Shown here: piece after piece, positions 32,392 to 42,892 of the stretch | Position numbering within the stretch: position 1 is the first letter of the stretch | How the letters are laid out: the number at the start of each line of letters is the position of its first letter | Assembly (NCBI GenBank): GCA_022701365.1 | Contig: JAKUHH010000177.1 | Span: forward strand, 744,001 to 808,000 | DNA length: 64,000 nucleotides | Source: Mycocentrospora acerina | Lineage: Eukaryota > Ascomycota > Dothideomycetes > Pleosporales | Direction of reading: 5' to 3' | Program-made: the position numbers and the translations under genes | The notes under the pieces: model-generated | Databases searched by the model: none | Seen by the model: only the letters and a program-made list of their open reading frames with translations | Told to the model about the DNA's origin: nothing

Positions 32392-33651
32392 ATGGACGTT
32401 TTTTGGACCCTTCCGCCCGTCTCGAGGTAAGCTCCCCCGCACGCGACTACTATCAGCTCCCCCGCCGATGTCGCACATGCACTGTCGCTGAGCCAATGTT
32501 GACAGCTCATCTGCAGGACCATCACAGCCTTAGCTGTCGCTGTGTCGGCCTTGGGATACGGAGGTATCATCAACCTAGGCCACTTCTATTACATCAACGA
32601 CTTTGTCTTGACGACAAAGATCGTGCCGCAGGTTTGGCGCATCTTCACAGCCTTCTTCATTACGAAGCCGAAGTTCGCCATCCTGCTTGATCCATACTTT
32701 TGTACGGCACTCGACGCGTCTATGTGGAGCTTGGGCTGACAGGCGCCCAGTATACCAGTATGGCAGCGCCATTGAGCGCGAATCGACGCGCTTTGCGCAG
32801 CCCGGTGACTTCTTTGTGTACACTGCTTTTGTTAGCACGGTGATAGCTGTAAGTTTCCTTGAGCATTTGTATGCACACTACTCGCATCGACTCAGGTCTG
32901 CGACGACCTTGGTCACTTCCAAACCACCTTGATTTATCTGCTCGCACAGCCTATTATTTCTAGCTGCAGCGATTCCTGGAATCGAGGAAGAATACCCTTG
33001 CACATTGTGCGGCTCCGTCATTCGCACAATCCAAAAGGAGTTTGCGCAGTGTGTGAGCATGGTGGGACCGCCAATTGAGAAAGCTTTGCGAACTCTTAAT
33101 TTCGCTAGGCGACGTTGGCTCTCTACATACCATTTCCCATGTCCACATTTCATTGTGATGTATGAAGTGTTGAGCGAACGTTTGCTAACACAGTAAAGAT
33201 TCTCGCAGGCGGCGTTCTCCAAGGCTTCTTGTTCCTCCCCGCCCTCTCCCTCGCATACGCATACACGTTTGCGCAGGACAATCCCACGCGGCAGGTTTCG
33301 TTCTTCATTGTCAACTTCGACTCAAAGTACCTGCCTTTTGCCCTGCTGTTCATGACCTTTATCATCGACGGGAGCCAGGCAGCAATGAGCCAGCTCACTG
33401 GCCTGGTCGCCGCGCATCTGTTCGACTTTCTCACGCGTATATGGCCGACGTTTGGCGGAGGAAAGAACTACATCTTCACGCCACAGGTTGTAAAGCGCTG
33501 GTTTGGCGCCACGCCTGGTGTTGCCCAAGCAAGGGGATATGGCCATGCTGTGGACAACAGGGCACGTGCTGCTGCTCCTCAGCCGAGCACTGGACGCAGT
33601 ACGGGAAGCCAGTGGGGCAGCTTGGGACCAGGTCGTCGCTTGGGAGAGTAG
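32392..33651 (+). CDS. Derlin (Der1-like), ER-associated degradation
   Basis: Exons 32392-32426, 32517-32701, 32751-32848 and 33199-33651 give 256 aa. Hallmarks of the rhomboid-like pseudoprotease family: the N-terminal MDVFWTLPPVSRTITAL, VPQVWRIFTAFF, DPYFLYQYGSAIERES, several hydrophobic helices, ALLFMTFIIDGSQAAMSQLTGLVAAHLFDFL, and a cytosolic tail rich in Ala, Arg and Gly. Derlins help retrotranslocate misfolded ER proteins with Hrd1 and Cdc48. Removing the 350-nt segment 32849-33198 gives a continuous family-like protein, but that intron is several times longer than its neighbours and contains internal splice-like sites. Confidence 0.9.
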
Positions 33652-33854
33652 AGTATTTTTAAACAAGGACTGACATGTTTCGTGTTGGAGATGGAATATT
33701 CTGGTGTATTGTATGTAGAGACATGCAATGGCCATAGAGAAGACTAGAAGAGGGACTAACACATGAGCATTTGTACAATAAAAAGGTAAACCGATGAATA
33801 ATAAAAACAACAACAATTCAAAGTCATCACTGCAATTCATTCATCTCCCCATAC

Positions 33855-33855
<1 letters not shown>

Positions 33856-33937
<82 letters not shown>
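33856..33937 (+). repeat. 82-nt poly-C run
   Basis: Uninterrupted C run; a single T separates it from the stop codon of the minus-strand gene at 33939, so it is poly-G in that gene's 3' UTR. The exact length is doubtful in any assembly. Confidence 0.9.
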
Positions 33938-33938
<1 letters not shown>

Positions 33939-33939
<1 letters not shown>

Positions 33940-34427
33940 TAAGCCTTCCCTCCACTCCCCGCCGGATTCCTCGGCCCATCCACCGCCCTCTCCACATGTC
34001 CCGCAATCCCATCCTTGCCCGCATCAAACTGCCTCCCAATCACCCCGTCTTTACTAAACGGCCCGCCCACCGCCTGGGGAATCTGGCCCAGCGCTCCATC
34101 CGGGTTAAACTGCTTGCCGATTGCGCCGGCCGAGGAGAGTATCGAGGGATTCTATAATGGTCAGTTGGAAAAAAAAACCCTTTTTTTTCTTCATTTTCTT
34201 CATTTTCTTTCTTAAAGTAATTGTGCATCTATCTAGATGTGGGAGATTTGGGGGGGTGGGGGGGATTTATTATTAAATACCTGATTGGGAAAGGCATTCG
34301 AGTCCTTTTTTGCGCCGAGCTTGTCGGCTAGCTGCGTTGTGTCGTTTCCGGAGAACATGGTGGTGCCGGTTGTGGATGTAGGGTTGAGGCCGAGTTGGTT
34401 CTGCAGGGGTTCTGTGGACTTGGGCAT
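33939..34427 (-). CDS. Small Gly-rich fungal protein with degenerate repeats
   Basis: Exons 34427-34281 and 34151-33939 give 119 aa. It is hydrophilic, with no signal or TM segment. The second half has a degenerate repeat, roughly GAIGKQFNPDG / GGPFSKDGVIGRQFDAGKDGIAG, flanked by Gln-, Asn- and Pro-rich sequence. Such repeats occur in small uncharacterised fungal proteins sometimes compared with stress or LEA-like proteins, but I assign no function. The stop codon is followed almost at once by 82 G on the coding strand. The intron (129 nt) contains another G-rich run on the + strand. Confidence 0.65.
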
Positions 34428-34898
34428 TGGGTGAATGAATGCGGGTATGGAGGGGTTTTTTTTCTTCTTCTTGCAGCGAGGATATGAAAGGTGATGGTGG
34501 TTTGAATGTGAAAATGTGTCAAGGGACGAATAAAGTCGTTAATTATATACATCAGAGTGTGTTTTGGGCAGGACGTCACGACCAGAATATGGAGTGATGT
34601 CATTATTGCAGTCAAGGGGATGATATCACTACACTACAGACTCCGAGGGAGAGGTTGTCGATGATGCGGCTTACAGCGTCCAAGATGCAAGGCCTAGGGC
34701 TGGGTGTTGTGGGGCTCAGGGAAGTGTGGTTCGTGGTGATGGTGTTTAGGGGTGGTGGCGATTTGGGTGGCATATCACAACTGAGTAATGTGTCTGGTGT
34801 TGATTCCACATGCATCGTATTTGAACTCCACCCATCAGTGGTGATGATGAAATGAGTGAGAAATGGTATCGTAATCTATATTGAGCATCCTCCGCTGA
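34428..34898. other. Intergenic
   Basis: 471 bp between the small Gly-rich gene's start and the RPA49 stop. No gene seen. Confidence 0.5.
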
Positions 34899-36390
34899 CT
34901 ACTTGCGCGACTTGCGCGGCCCGCCGATTCTTGGAAATACCAACGGCAGCTTCAGCTTCGCAATGTAGTGGTTGTTCGTGTCGGTCTTGGTCAGCTTGTA
35001 TTTCGTGCGGTCGGCTTCAGTAGGTCCGGCGACTCTGCAGCCCAACTCCATAAAGTACTGTCGGATCCTGGCCACCTGTTAGAAAGTATAGACGGCCAAG
35101 ATGTGGCAAACTTACTCCTTGTTGTCGATCTTTAGATCATCGCGCAGGTCGTTGACATCGACTTCAAAGTCGTCAACAATCAGCGCTGCAGCCGCTATGT
35201 GTGTCATGAGATTGTCAATGTTCCAGCGAGGCATATCGTTGTTACTAAATCGAGGTCAGTTCATCAGTGAGCACGACAACTCAGAATAGGAGTACATACT
35301 CGGAGCCAAACTTCCTCCTGATGGCATTGACCTGCGTGATTGGTGTGTCCTCGCCAAACAATGCTTCCAGCTTGCCCTTGAGGGGGATCTTCTTTGCCCG
35401 ACCGCCGCCTCCAAACAATGCCGCGTTGAACTCGATACACAGCAGAATGAACCGTAAAGCTTTCAGCTTCATAATCTGCTTGTTCTTGGCCAGCTTGACA
35501 ATGCGCTTGGCGACGTACTTGCTGGTCACGTTGACGCCCTGGCCCGCCTTGGATGCTGCCACCCAGTCTGACACCTCGATCATCGTCATGAGCTCCTCGC
35601 CAATGACGGTGTCCACAGGGTAAACGTCGCCGGGGAATTCTGCTGCGAGATTGGGCGTTGGTCGGGGCTTGCCGCTGTTGACGGCGGCCTCGAGGTCGTT
35701 CTTGGAAGGCATGGCGGAGGTCAGGCCGGCCATGTTCGCCAGCACGTTCTCGGCGACGGACTCGTTGCGTGCGGCAGCCGGGTCGTCTGCGTTGGCGCTG
35801 CGGATGGCGTTGAGGGTCATGTCTTCAATGGCCTTGCGCGACTTCTTGGACCCAAACTCGGCGGCGAGCGCGTGTCTCTTGGCCGTCATTGTGTTCTGGC
35901 GTGCCTCGAGCCGGGCCTGCTCTTCGCGCATCTCGTCCGTCTCGCTGCGCAGTGTGCTCCGCACCGTGACCCTCTTGACGGGCACAATCTGCAGCTTGCC
36001 GGTCACGGGGTCGAAGACGCCGACATAGTCGTTGAGCTGGCTCTCGGCGCTGCCGTCGTGCTCCTCACGTGCAAGGTAGTCGAGGCGCGAGTGCTCCGAG
36101 GACTGCAGGAGCAGCTCGGGGGTCTGGCCGGGCAGCGGGACCTTGCCGTGGTTGTTGTGCCGGTATGCCTTGAAGGCGATGCGCGAGGGAAAGTGCAGAC
36201 CTGGAGTCGCCGCTGTTCACTCGTCAGCTGCGCCGTTGCGCGACCAGCGTGCAGAGCTTCGCATACCGAGCACCGGGCCCAGCGCATCCTTGTTCTCCAC
36301 CAGCTCGACCTGGACATTTCCCAGCGCCGCCGTCTTCTTGCTGGCCCGCGGCTCGCCGTCGGCGTTTCTCTTCCGCTTCTTTTCCGACAT
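34899..36390 (-). CDS. RPA49: RNA polymerase I subunit A49
   Basis: Exons 36390-36267, 36212-35300, 35244-35116 and 35067-34899 give 444 aa. The N-terminal dimerisation module has LHFPSRIAFKAYRHNN and DYVGVFDPVTGKLQIVPVKRV. A linker (RALAAEFGSKKSRKAIEDM) leads to the C-terminal tandem winged helix (SDWVAASKAGQGVNVTSKYVAKRIVKLAKN, then LRFILLCIEF and the end of the protein, KLKLPLVFPR). Together with A34.5, A49 supports initiation and elongation of rRNA transcription by Pol I in the nucleolus. The length fits fungal A49. The start MSEKKRKRNADGE is basic, as expected for nuclear import. It is divergent from the promethin-like gene. Confidence 0.92.
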
Positions 36391-36973
36391 GTTGTGCTGG
36401 GCGGCTGCTTCGTGCTGGGCGATGCGGTCGCGCCTGCCAGAAAAAGTTGAGTCTCGAAATCCAACGGCCTGGCGCTAGGCCCGGAAGCGCCTAGCGTGTC
36501 CAGCACCTCCGACCCCACACGCCCGCCTCCCGCGATCGTCACTTGCGTTGGGCTTTGGATGGCGCCAAAACATTGAAGCTGCTGCGTTGCCCACAGAAGA
36601 CGCTCCAAAGACGCTCCAAGAGCAATCGGGCGCAAGATGCACTCTGCAATGGGCAATGGGTGCTCCGCGGCCTGGGCCAATCAGACGCCGTTGGTGCCGC
36701 TACACCACCATGACGTCCACGCGTAATGTTTACGGCTCTGGGTACCGCGTACCTGGAGCCACGGCAGCCACGACAGCCACTGGCTTCCTTTTCCACCTCC
36801 ACGCCCACATGTGAATTCCTTTGCCGCCACGCCAATCCAACGCAAATGTGACTGTTCTTGCACGTTGCACGTCAGCCATCCCCCCTTGTCTACACTGCCA
36901 TTACTCCCACTCCCACTCCCACTCCCACTTCCACTCCCACGTGCGCACACCTTCTCTCTTCATCACATCCACA
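36391..36973. promoter_or_regulatory. Divergent promoter with CCCACT repeats
   Basis: 583 bp between RPA49 and the promethin-like gene. A short (CTCCCA)n repeat runs at about 36904-36940, just before the latter's ATG. Confidence 0.45.
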
Positions 36974-37755
36974 ATGTCTGCCATCCTGCATACCGCCTCA
37001 GGTGTGGTACTGAGCGTGGGCAGCCAGATCCAGCACACCTCCAACAGACTCCTTCCTCCAAAGCGACGTGAGGAAACGCTCGAGAAGATGCGCGCCTTTG
37101 CTGTTGCCAATCCCAAGGCCGCTGTAAGACCGTTCTCCTCCTGCAACGCACCCAGCACACTTATCATCTACAGGCCTTTCTCGCTGCCCAAGTCGCCCTC
37201 ACCGGCATTCCCCTCGTCTGCTTCTTCGCCTTCGCCACCTCCGTGCTCCTCATTTCCCTCACAACCGCCATCCTTACCGCCCTGACTGGCGCCTTCCTCT
37301 TCACGCTCTTCACTGTCGGATTCGCCCTCCTCTTCGTCATCCCCATACTCTTCATTGCCAGCTGCACGGCTACCTTCCTCTTCTTCTGGGGCCTTGGGGG
37401 CTACTTTGTCCTCCGACGGTTTAATGACGGCGAGGCGCCAGTCAAACCTGGCACCAGAGTTGGAGATAAGTTCCAAGATCTGACCGGCGGCAGACTGAGT
37501 TGGATGGCGGATGGCACAAGCAATGCCCCAACGCGTGCAGGCGATAAATCAAAGACGCAGGCTACAAATGGGAACAAGAATGGCTACGGTGGCGGTGATT
37601 CACATAATGCACAAGATCTGGAGGACAACGGGTCTGTCAAATTTTTGAGGATTGTAGATGTCAAGAAAACAAACGGGGAGAATGGAAAAGTAGGAAATAC
37701 GACGAATGGATACGATTTTGCCGACGAGAAGAGGGTTAGCACAAGCCCAAACTGA
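36974..37755 (+). CDS. Promethin-like / lipid droplet organization membrane protein
   Basis: Exons 36974-37123 and 37174-37755 give 243 aa. After a soluble N terminus (EETLEKMRAFAVANPKAAAF) there is a long hydrophobic block from about residue 55 to 120, fit for a hairpin or four short TM helices (LTGIPLVCFFAFATSVLLI, FLFTLFTVGFALLFVIPILF, TATFLFFWGLGGYFVLRRF). A hydrophilic Asn/Lys/Gly tail follows. This resembles the promethin/Ldo family, which partners seipin where lipid droplets form at the ER. The call is by pattern only; a generic ER membrane protein is possible. Confidence 0.6.
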
Positions 37756-38830
37756 ACTCATGAATGTTGCTGACAAGTTCTAGGACGACAATTATTAGCC
37801 ATCTCCGTCACTTTATTATTTTCCTACTTTTCCTCGTCTTTGTACTCTGGCAATAAATCTGACTTATACCAATACATTCATTATGTGCTGCATGATATCA
37901 TTCCATGTGTCGTTTTATACCTGTCCTTACAAACCACTTTCAACACTTTTGACGAATCATGGAGTCTTATTCGATCTTTCTCATGAATCGTAAATAGAAG
38001 AAGAAGGAGAAGAAGAAGTTTCCTGTGGCTTATATCAACAACAACGCATCTTCATATTCTTTTCGAGTCTTTGCCTTTGCCCAAACGTGATTGTGGAATT
38101 TCGGTTTTGGAGCTTGTTTTCGAGGGCTGGTTCTACAATTGATTGTTGTGTTGGTACATCATTTGGAACAATCCAAAATATTATGAAGCGATTGATGGCT
38201 AGGGGCTATTGTGCTGCATGTTAATCTGTAATGGTTTGGTAGTTGGCTGTGCCTTGACTTGAAACTGCCATAGCAATATATAGCTACCTCCTCCAACTTT
38301 GGCTACGCAAAATCTCTTCTTACATTGCTCTTCTCCGGCATCTATTCTCATTCCGTCTTTCTACGTCGCTCCTCTACTGATATCTCCCAAGTCCATGCAA
38401 CCCACATCACGATTGCTATGGGGTCTAGTATTGTTGCTGCCGTTAACGCTGTATTGACAGCTCGCCATACCTACACGCATTGGTTTCACTACAAGTGAAA
38501 GAGGTCCCAAAACAGTCAACCCCTCAACCCCACTATACTTTAGCACCACAAAACTGACAGAATAGAGGGGCTACGGAGAGGCTGGACCAATCTCTTCTCG
38601 TAGAACTCCGAGTTTGCTGCCCGAATACTTGTTCTGTGCCATCTGAGCCGCAATGTACCCTTGCTTCATAGAAAGTATGATGAAAAGAGACTGCTCATAT
38701 AGTCGTCACCAACCACCCACAGAGAAATCTCTTGAGCGTGCCGAAAAAAACATCCTGTATTCTTTAATCTATATTCTTCTGACTACGTGTCAATCGCACA
38801 CCACTACTTCTGCCTATTCTGACCCTCAAC
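37756..38830. other. Intergenic
   Basis: 1075 bp of mostly AT-rich sequence. Holds the 5' leader of the next gene, with an upstream reading frame (38653-38859) that overlaps its start codon. No other gene seen. Confidence 0.5.
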
Positions 38831-38859
38831 ATGATCGAGTCAATCAGTCCCGAACCTAG
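38653..38859 (+). promoter_or_regulatory. Possible overlapping upstream ORF
   Basis: A 68-codon frame opens at an ATG 178 nt before the main ATG and runs 27 nt past it in another frame. If it is in the mRNA it would reduce main-frame translation. The transcript start is unknown. Confidence 0.3.
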
Positions 38860-41005
38860 CTTCGACCTCTTGGATGATTACACTGTCGAGGACGGAAACC
38901 CCGCCTTCTTTCGGGACTTGTTCACACGCTTCAACGACAACAGCCAACCTGAGCTGCCAGTGCCTTCTTCAATTGAACATGCTGAAACACTTCGGGCTGA
39001 GCTGTTTGGCACATCGACGTGTGATCTGGAGCCATTGGAGAGCCTCGAGTGCCCGGAGACGACATCTTTCGCTGCCCAGTACGGAATTTTTCTTGATGAA
39101 CCGTTCAAGACTCCAACCTCACTCGATTCTGAATTTAGTGAGGTCATCCAGACGAATTCCGGCTGGCGAACCCCCTCACCTTCAAGTCCCATCAGTATTG
39201 AAGACCACGTTCAAACTGAGCCTGTTAAGAGCCTCCTGCCTGAATTCTCAGAGGAGTTTTTGGCTGTTTCTCGAGATGATGAATTACAGAGGGCCGGGCC
39301 AACTGTCGAAGAGTTGTTGGCAGAGAACGCTCGCCTAAGAGCTTTGGTGAATTCGCAGGCTGAGCCAAAGACACCGAGAATGACGCCTCGAAAGCGGACA
39401 GTCGATCCACTGCCATTACTCTATGACAACTATTCGCCTGCAAAGAAGCCTTGCAAGATCTCAGACATGGCAATGGCCACCGCCGCCCACAAAAGTCCAA
39501 CTGAAGCCGCGTGGTCTCTAAGCTCTCCGTTCAACCAGCATTTAGAGCACCAACGAGAGTCGAACACCACCTCAGGCCATCATGTTTCCATCGTTTCTGA
39601 TCCCAAGGCCACATTTGACGATGACTTCATCTCCCGCGAACTATCAAGGATACAAGACTTTGTCAACTCGCCGCCGCCGTCTTCCCCGTTCAAGACCGAC
39701 TTTCGCCCTCCCACTACAATGTCAGCGCCCTCTAAGCAAACCCGTGCACCGAAATCAACACGTCGTCAAACCTTTTCCCACGCTGGCGCCCCAGAGTCGT
39801 TTGGTAGGGAAGTCCTCTCGGCACCGATCTTAACTACACTTCATACCCCAAGTCCAGTTGCGAAGAAGCCACGAGCTAGGCGAGCGCCTGTGAAAAAGTC
39901 ACCAGACGCCAAATTGACTAGGAAGAAGACATTTGCAAAGAAAAATCAGCGCGGGGAATCAACGCCTACTCCAAATCCCACTTCTACTCGTCAGCGCAAA
40001 CGATCAGTACGAGAGATATACGCACTTAACTTCTATAGTCTAACTCAGGAAGAGAAGGCGCGTCTTCTACTCCCTCTCCTCCAGGGTATTGATCCAGTAG
40101 GCGCCGATGTTGCTGAAGCAAAGGCACTGACAGAGACCGCTCAACATGTTGGTGCCTCACACGCTACTCGTGCTCCAACGCCCATCCACGCCGAGGAGTC
40201 CTATTCTCCCCAAACTGCAAATTTCATCGCACTTGGGTTTCAACCTGCAGATCTCTCTGAAAACAACTCCTCTGGCACTTGCACTCATAATTCCAAACTC
40301 GATGAGGCAACATACATTGCTATTTCTGCATCCCCAGAACCAGTCGCCACTGAGAAGATGCGCCCTACGCATGTCGAGGAAGATGCTCATCTGATCACTC
40401 AGCTCAAATACTTCAACAATACTGATGATGCGTTTACTTTCTCGTCTCCAGCCCATCATACTACAGATAACGGTACTATTGCATCTAAATTCGAGGCTGA
40501 GCTCGCCAGTGATCTCGCCAGAGACAACGCCGCAGAAATGCCTCAATACAACACAACCGCATTCCAGACTCCGATTCTTCATGCCGCTGAAAACACATCC
40601 TTCACCACCGAACCTACCGCTGATACGCTCGCGGAGTTCTTGACGTTCAACGCCGAAGTCGACGCAGTTACTGATTTCTCTGACATGGCTGGCCATATCA
40701 TGAGCCCTTCTGAGTTCACCACGTATGCCCATTTCAACAACACGTTTGACGAGATCGATACCGACTACTTTCGCCAACACTATACTTCGTACTTGCCCGC
40801 ACAGGAGCACTCGCACTCGTCTCTTGAGTACACACAAGGTGATGCCACGCCTGACATTTTCGCTGCGACGATGCAGCACTCCTCCTCTCCTTCCTCCGAG
40901 TGCATCTCCATGGTACCAGCTGCAGATATTGGCGCGACACGACAACGCGAGGCGTTGGAAAAGGCCGCTCGGCTACAGGCTCAGGGACGAAGACCGAGAC
41001 GTTGA
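38831..41005 (+). CDS. Uncharacterised disordered nuclear-type protein
   Basis: A single exon of 724 aa that I do not recognise. It is mostly low complexity, rich in Ser, Thr, Pro and acidic residues. A short Leu-heptad-like stretch (TVEELLAENARLRALVNSQ) near residue 160 could be a small coiled coil. Basic clusters near residues 180-200 (PRMTPRKRTVDP, SPAKKPCK) and 340-390 (KKPRARRAPVKK, TRQRKRSVRE) look like nuclear localisation signals. One compact block near 394-422 (REIYALNFYSLTQEEKARL, followed by LLPLLQGIDP) stands out as likely folded and conserved. Together these suggest a chromatin or transcription role, which is inference. Confidence 0.7.
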   Translation: MIESISPEPSFDLLDDYTVEDGNPAFFRDLFTRFNDNSQPELPVPSSIEHAETLRAELFGTSTCDLEPLESLECPETTSFAAQYGIFLDEPFKTPTSLDSEFSEVIQTNSGWRTPSPSSPISIEDHVQTEPVKSLLPEFSEEFLAVSRDDELQRAGPTVEELLAENARLRALVNSQAEPKTPRMTPRKRTVDPLPLLYDNYSPAKKPCKISDMAMATAAHKSPTEAAWSLSSPFNQHLEHQRESNTTSGHHVSIVSDPKATFDDDFISRELSRIQDFVNSPPPSSPFKTDFRPPTTMSAPSKQTRAPKSTRRQTFSHAGAPESFGREVLSAPILTTLHTPSPVAKKPRARRAPVKKSPDAKLTRKKTFAKKNQRGESTPTPNPTSTRQRKRSVREIYALNFYSLTQEEKARLLLPLLQGIDPVGADVAEAKALTETAQHVGASHATRAPTPIHAEESYSPQTANFIALGFQPADLSENNSSGTCTHNSKLDEATYIAISASPEPVATEKMRPTHVEEDAHLITQLKYFNNTDDAFTFSSPAHHTTDNGTIASKFEAELASDLARDNAAEMPQYNTTAFQTPILHAAENTSFTTEPTADTLAEFLTFNAEVDAVTDFSDMAGHIMSPSEFTTYAHFNNTFDEIDTDYFRQHYTSYLPAQEHSHSSLEYTQGDATPDIFAATMQHSSSPSSECISMVPAADIGATRQREALEKAARLQAQGRRPRR

Positions 41006-41473
41006 ATGAATGCACACTTCGGGTTGCCAGTCTTGTGCAAAGGTCACTTGCGAGATCCATAGTTGGGATCCATTCAAAGCGTAGACACCGTATTACTCGA
41101 GGTGTTGATGATTAGATTAGCGTCGTGATCGGCAAAAATTGCTTCTTTCTCCATCCTTTGTACCTACGGTGCAGTCCGTAGTTTCTGGTTCCGAGATCCA
41201 CTGTTTTTTTTACACATTAGGACAACCAGATAAAGGAAGTAGGAGATGCGGCTCTATGTTCCAGACGACTCCTGTCGCTGCTTTATTAATAGACTAATTC
41301 ATCCTTGGAGTCTTTGGAAACTTGTAAATCACACTTCCCACTGATCTAGAGCTGTGAGGACCGGCCTTCTCTGTCGAGAAATCAGCTAGACTGCGTCCTA
41401 TCCGGACGGGTGTGATGCATGTTACAGCGTCTACATTGAGTGTTTTTTTTTTGGCTGATATTTCTTCTGCTGT
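41006..41473. other. Intergenic between convergent genes
   Basis: 468 bp, no gene or clear repeat seen. Confidence 0.5.
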
Positions 41474-42892
41474 TTATGGTGCAGCGCGCAAGTGCGCTCT
41501 CGGCACTGGACTGAGCGGGGTTGAAGTGCGTTTCCCGGCATCCTGTTCGATCCTCATGCTACTATCGCGCTGAGAGGGAATATTAAACAACCCTGTGGTC
41601 AACCAAGGGCGTTCGCAAACCAGTGGGATTTGCGGTGGGCCGGGGCACAGTATCGTTGTGTCGCTTTTGGACGTTTTGTTCATGCTGTCCTGCGGATCGT
41701 ACCATGGCTCAAGGTGAGGCATTGATAGCTCCGACCAAGCTTCATCTTCACGTCGTGATCGTTTATCTGAGAATGAGAAAAGCATGGAGGCCTTTCCTAT
41801 GAAATTCCTACGCGGAGTATAAGTGTGAGGTGGGGGTTGGCGGTCGCGAATGAAGAGAGAGCGGTAGGGCGCTACGCATGCGACGATGATTGCTATCATG
41901 GTATGGTTAGTTAGGTGATGGAAGGGCGACTACAGTGACTCTACTTACCGATGTTTAGCTCGATGACTGTCCATGTGTTCAACCAAATCGGATCTATCTG
42001 ATCTCGAGCGTGCGTGGTTGTTACGACGGCTCGCACGATTGCGAAAATCATTGTGATGACCACGAGGGAGAAGATTGCCGACAGCGCGATCCTCTGTCTC
42101 CTGGAAATTCTGACATGCCGCAGCAGAAGAAAGGGTATGGAGACAACTAAAATATTCAATCAGCACCGCCGTTGGTATATATGTAAAGTCCCACTTACCT
42201 AGGCAGTCTGTGATGACATCCAATGCACAATTGACTTTCATGCTGATGAAGGTCCAGTTCTGTTCCGCACACTCGCGAGTGAAAGAAACCTCGAAACTTT
42301 TAAGTAAGCAACGGTAGGGTATGGTTATATAGCATGAAAAAAAGCACAATATTGTTATAGTTGCGACAATCCACCACCATATGTTCAAGCTCCTTACGAT
42401 TCGTGTCCCCATCCTACGGAAGAACAGGAGAAATGCGAATTTAACACTCCATAGCCCGCAGAATAGCAACATCGAAACGATGGCCGCCATTCGAGCGAAC
42501 GTTATAGTGATGTATTTGATGTTGGTAGGGAGATTTTTCTGTCCAGCACCTATGGCCAAGGCGTCATAAGTAAGCCTGGCGAATACAGTAGTTGAGATTG
42601 AAATGGAGAGAGATATGATCCAGGCGAAAACGACGAAGAAATCGTCCCAATAATAGCGGTGCTTCTTCGTCCAACGAGCATAAAGCCGTACAGGGAGAAA
42701 CAGGAAGGACAGAACAGTAAAGATCCATATTACAGCCTAGACATGGTTAGCATCTGTGGTATTTCCATCGACCAGCAAGCAAGGAATTCATACAAGATAC
42801 GCTTCCAAAGATATTAATGGCAATTTAAAGAGTGCTGTCTGTAACTTGCTTCCTGGAATAGGATGCAACGCGGTGATGTCGTCTCTGTGCAT
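41474..42892 (-). CDS. Rhodopsin-domain (PTH11-related) integral membrane protein
   Basis: Exons 42892-42794, 42736-42199, 42146-41949 and 41892-41474 give 417 aa with about seven hydrophobic helices. Typical features of the fungal rhodopsin-domain family: AVIWIFTVLSFLFLPVRLYARW with the following YYWDDFFVVFAWI, the loop GAGQKNLP, ITITFARMAAI, KFAFLLFFRRM, CALDVITDCLVVSIP, RRQRIALSAIFSL, then a long hydrophilic cytosolic tail. No CFEM domain is visible at the N terminus. Relatives include plant-pathogen PTH11-like receptors, but ligands are unknown. An internal GTATGA donor (42793) is needed; the GTATCT seven bases earlier breaks the frame. Confidence 0.82.

Noticed and set aside
33794..34057. 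Poly-Pro frame on + and poly-Gly frame on -
   Set aside because: Translation of an 82-nt C run, not a protein.
42737..42800. Intron starting at the first GT (42800) in the rhodopsin-domain gene
   Set aside because: It creates an immediate stop; the GT at 42793 restores the frame.
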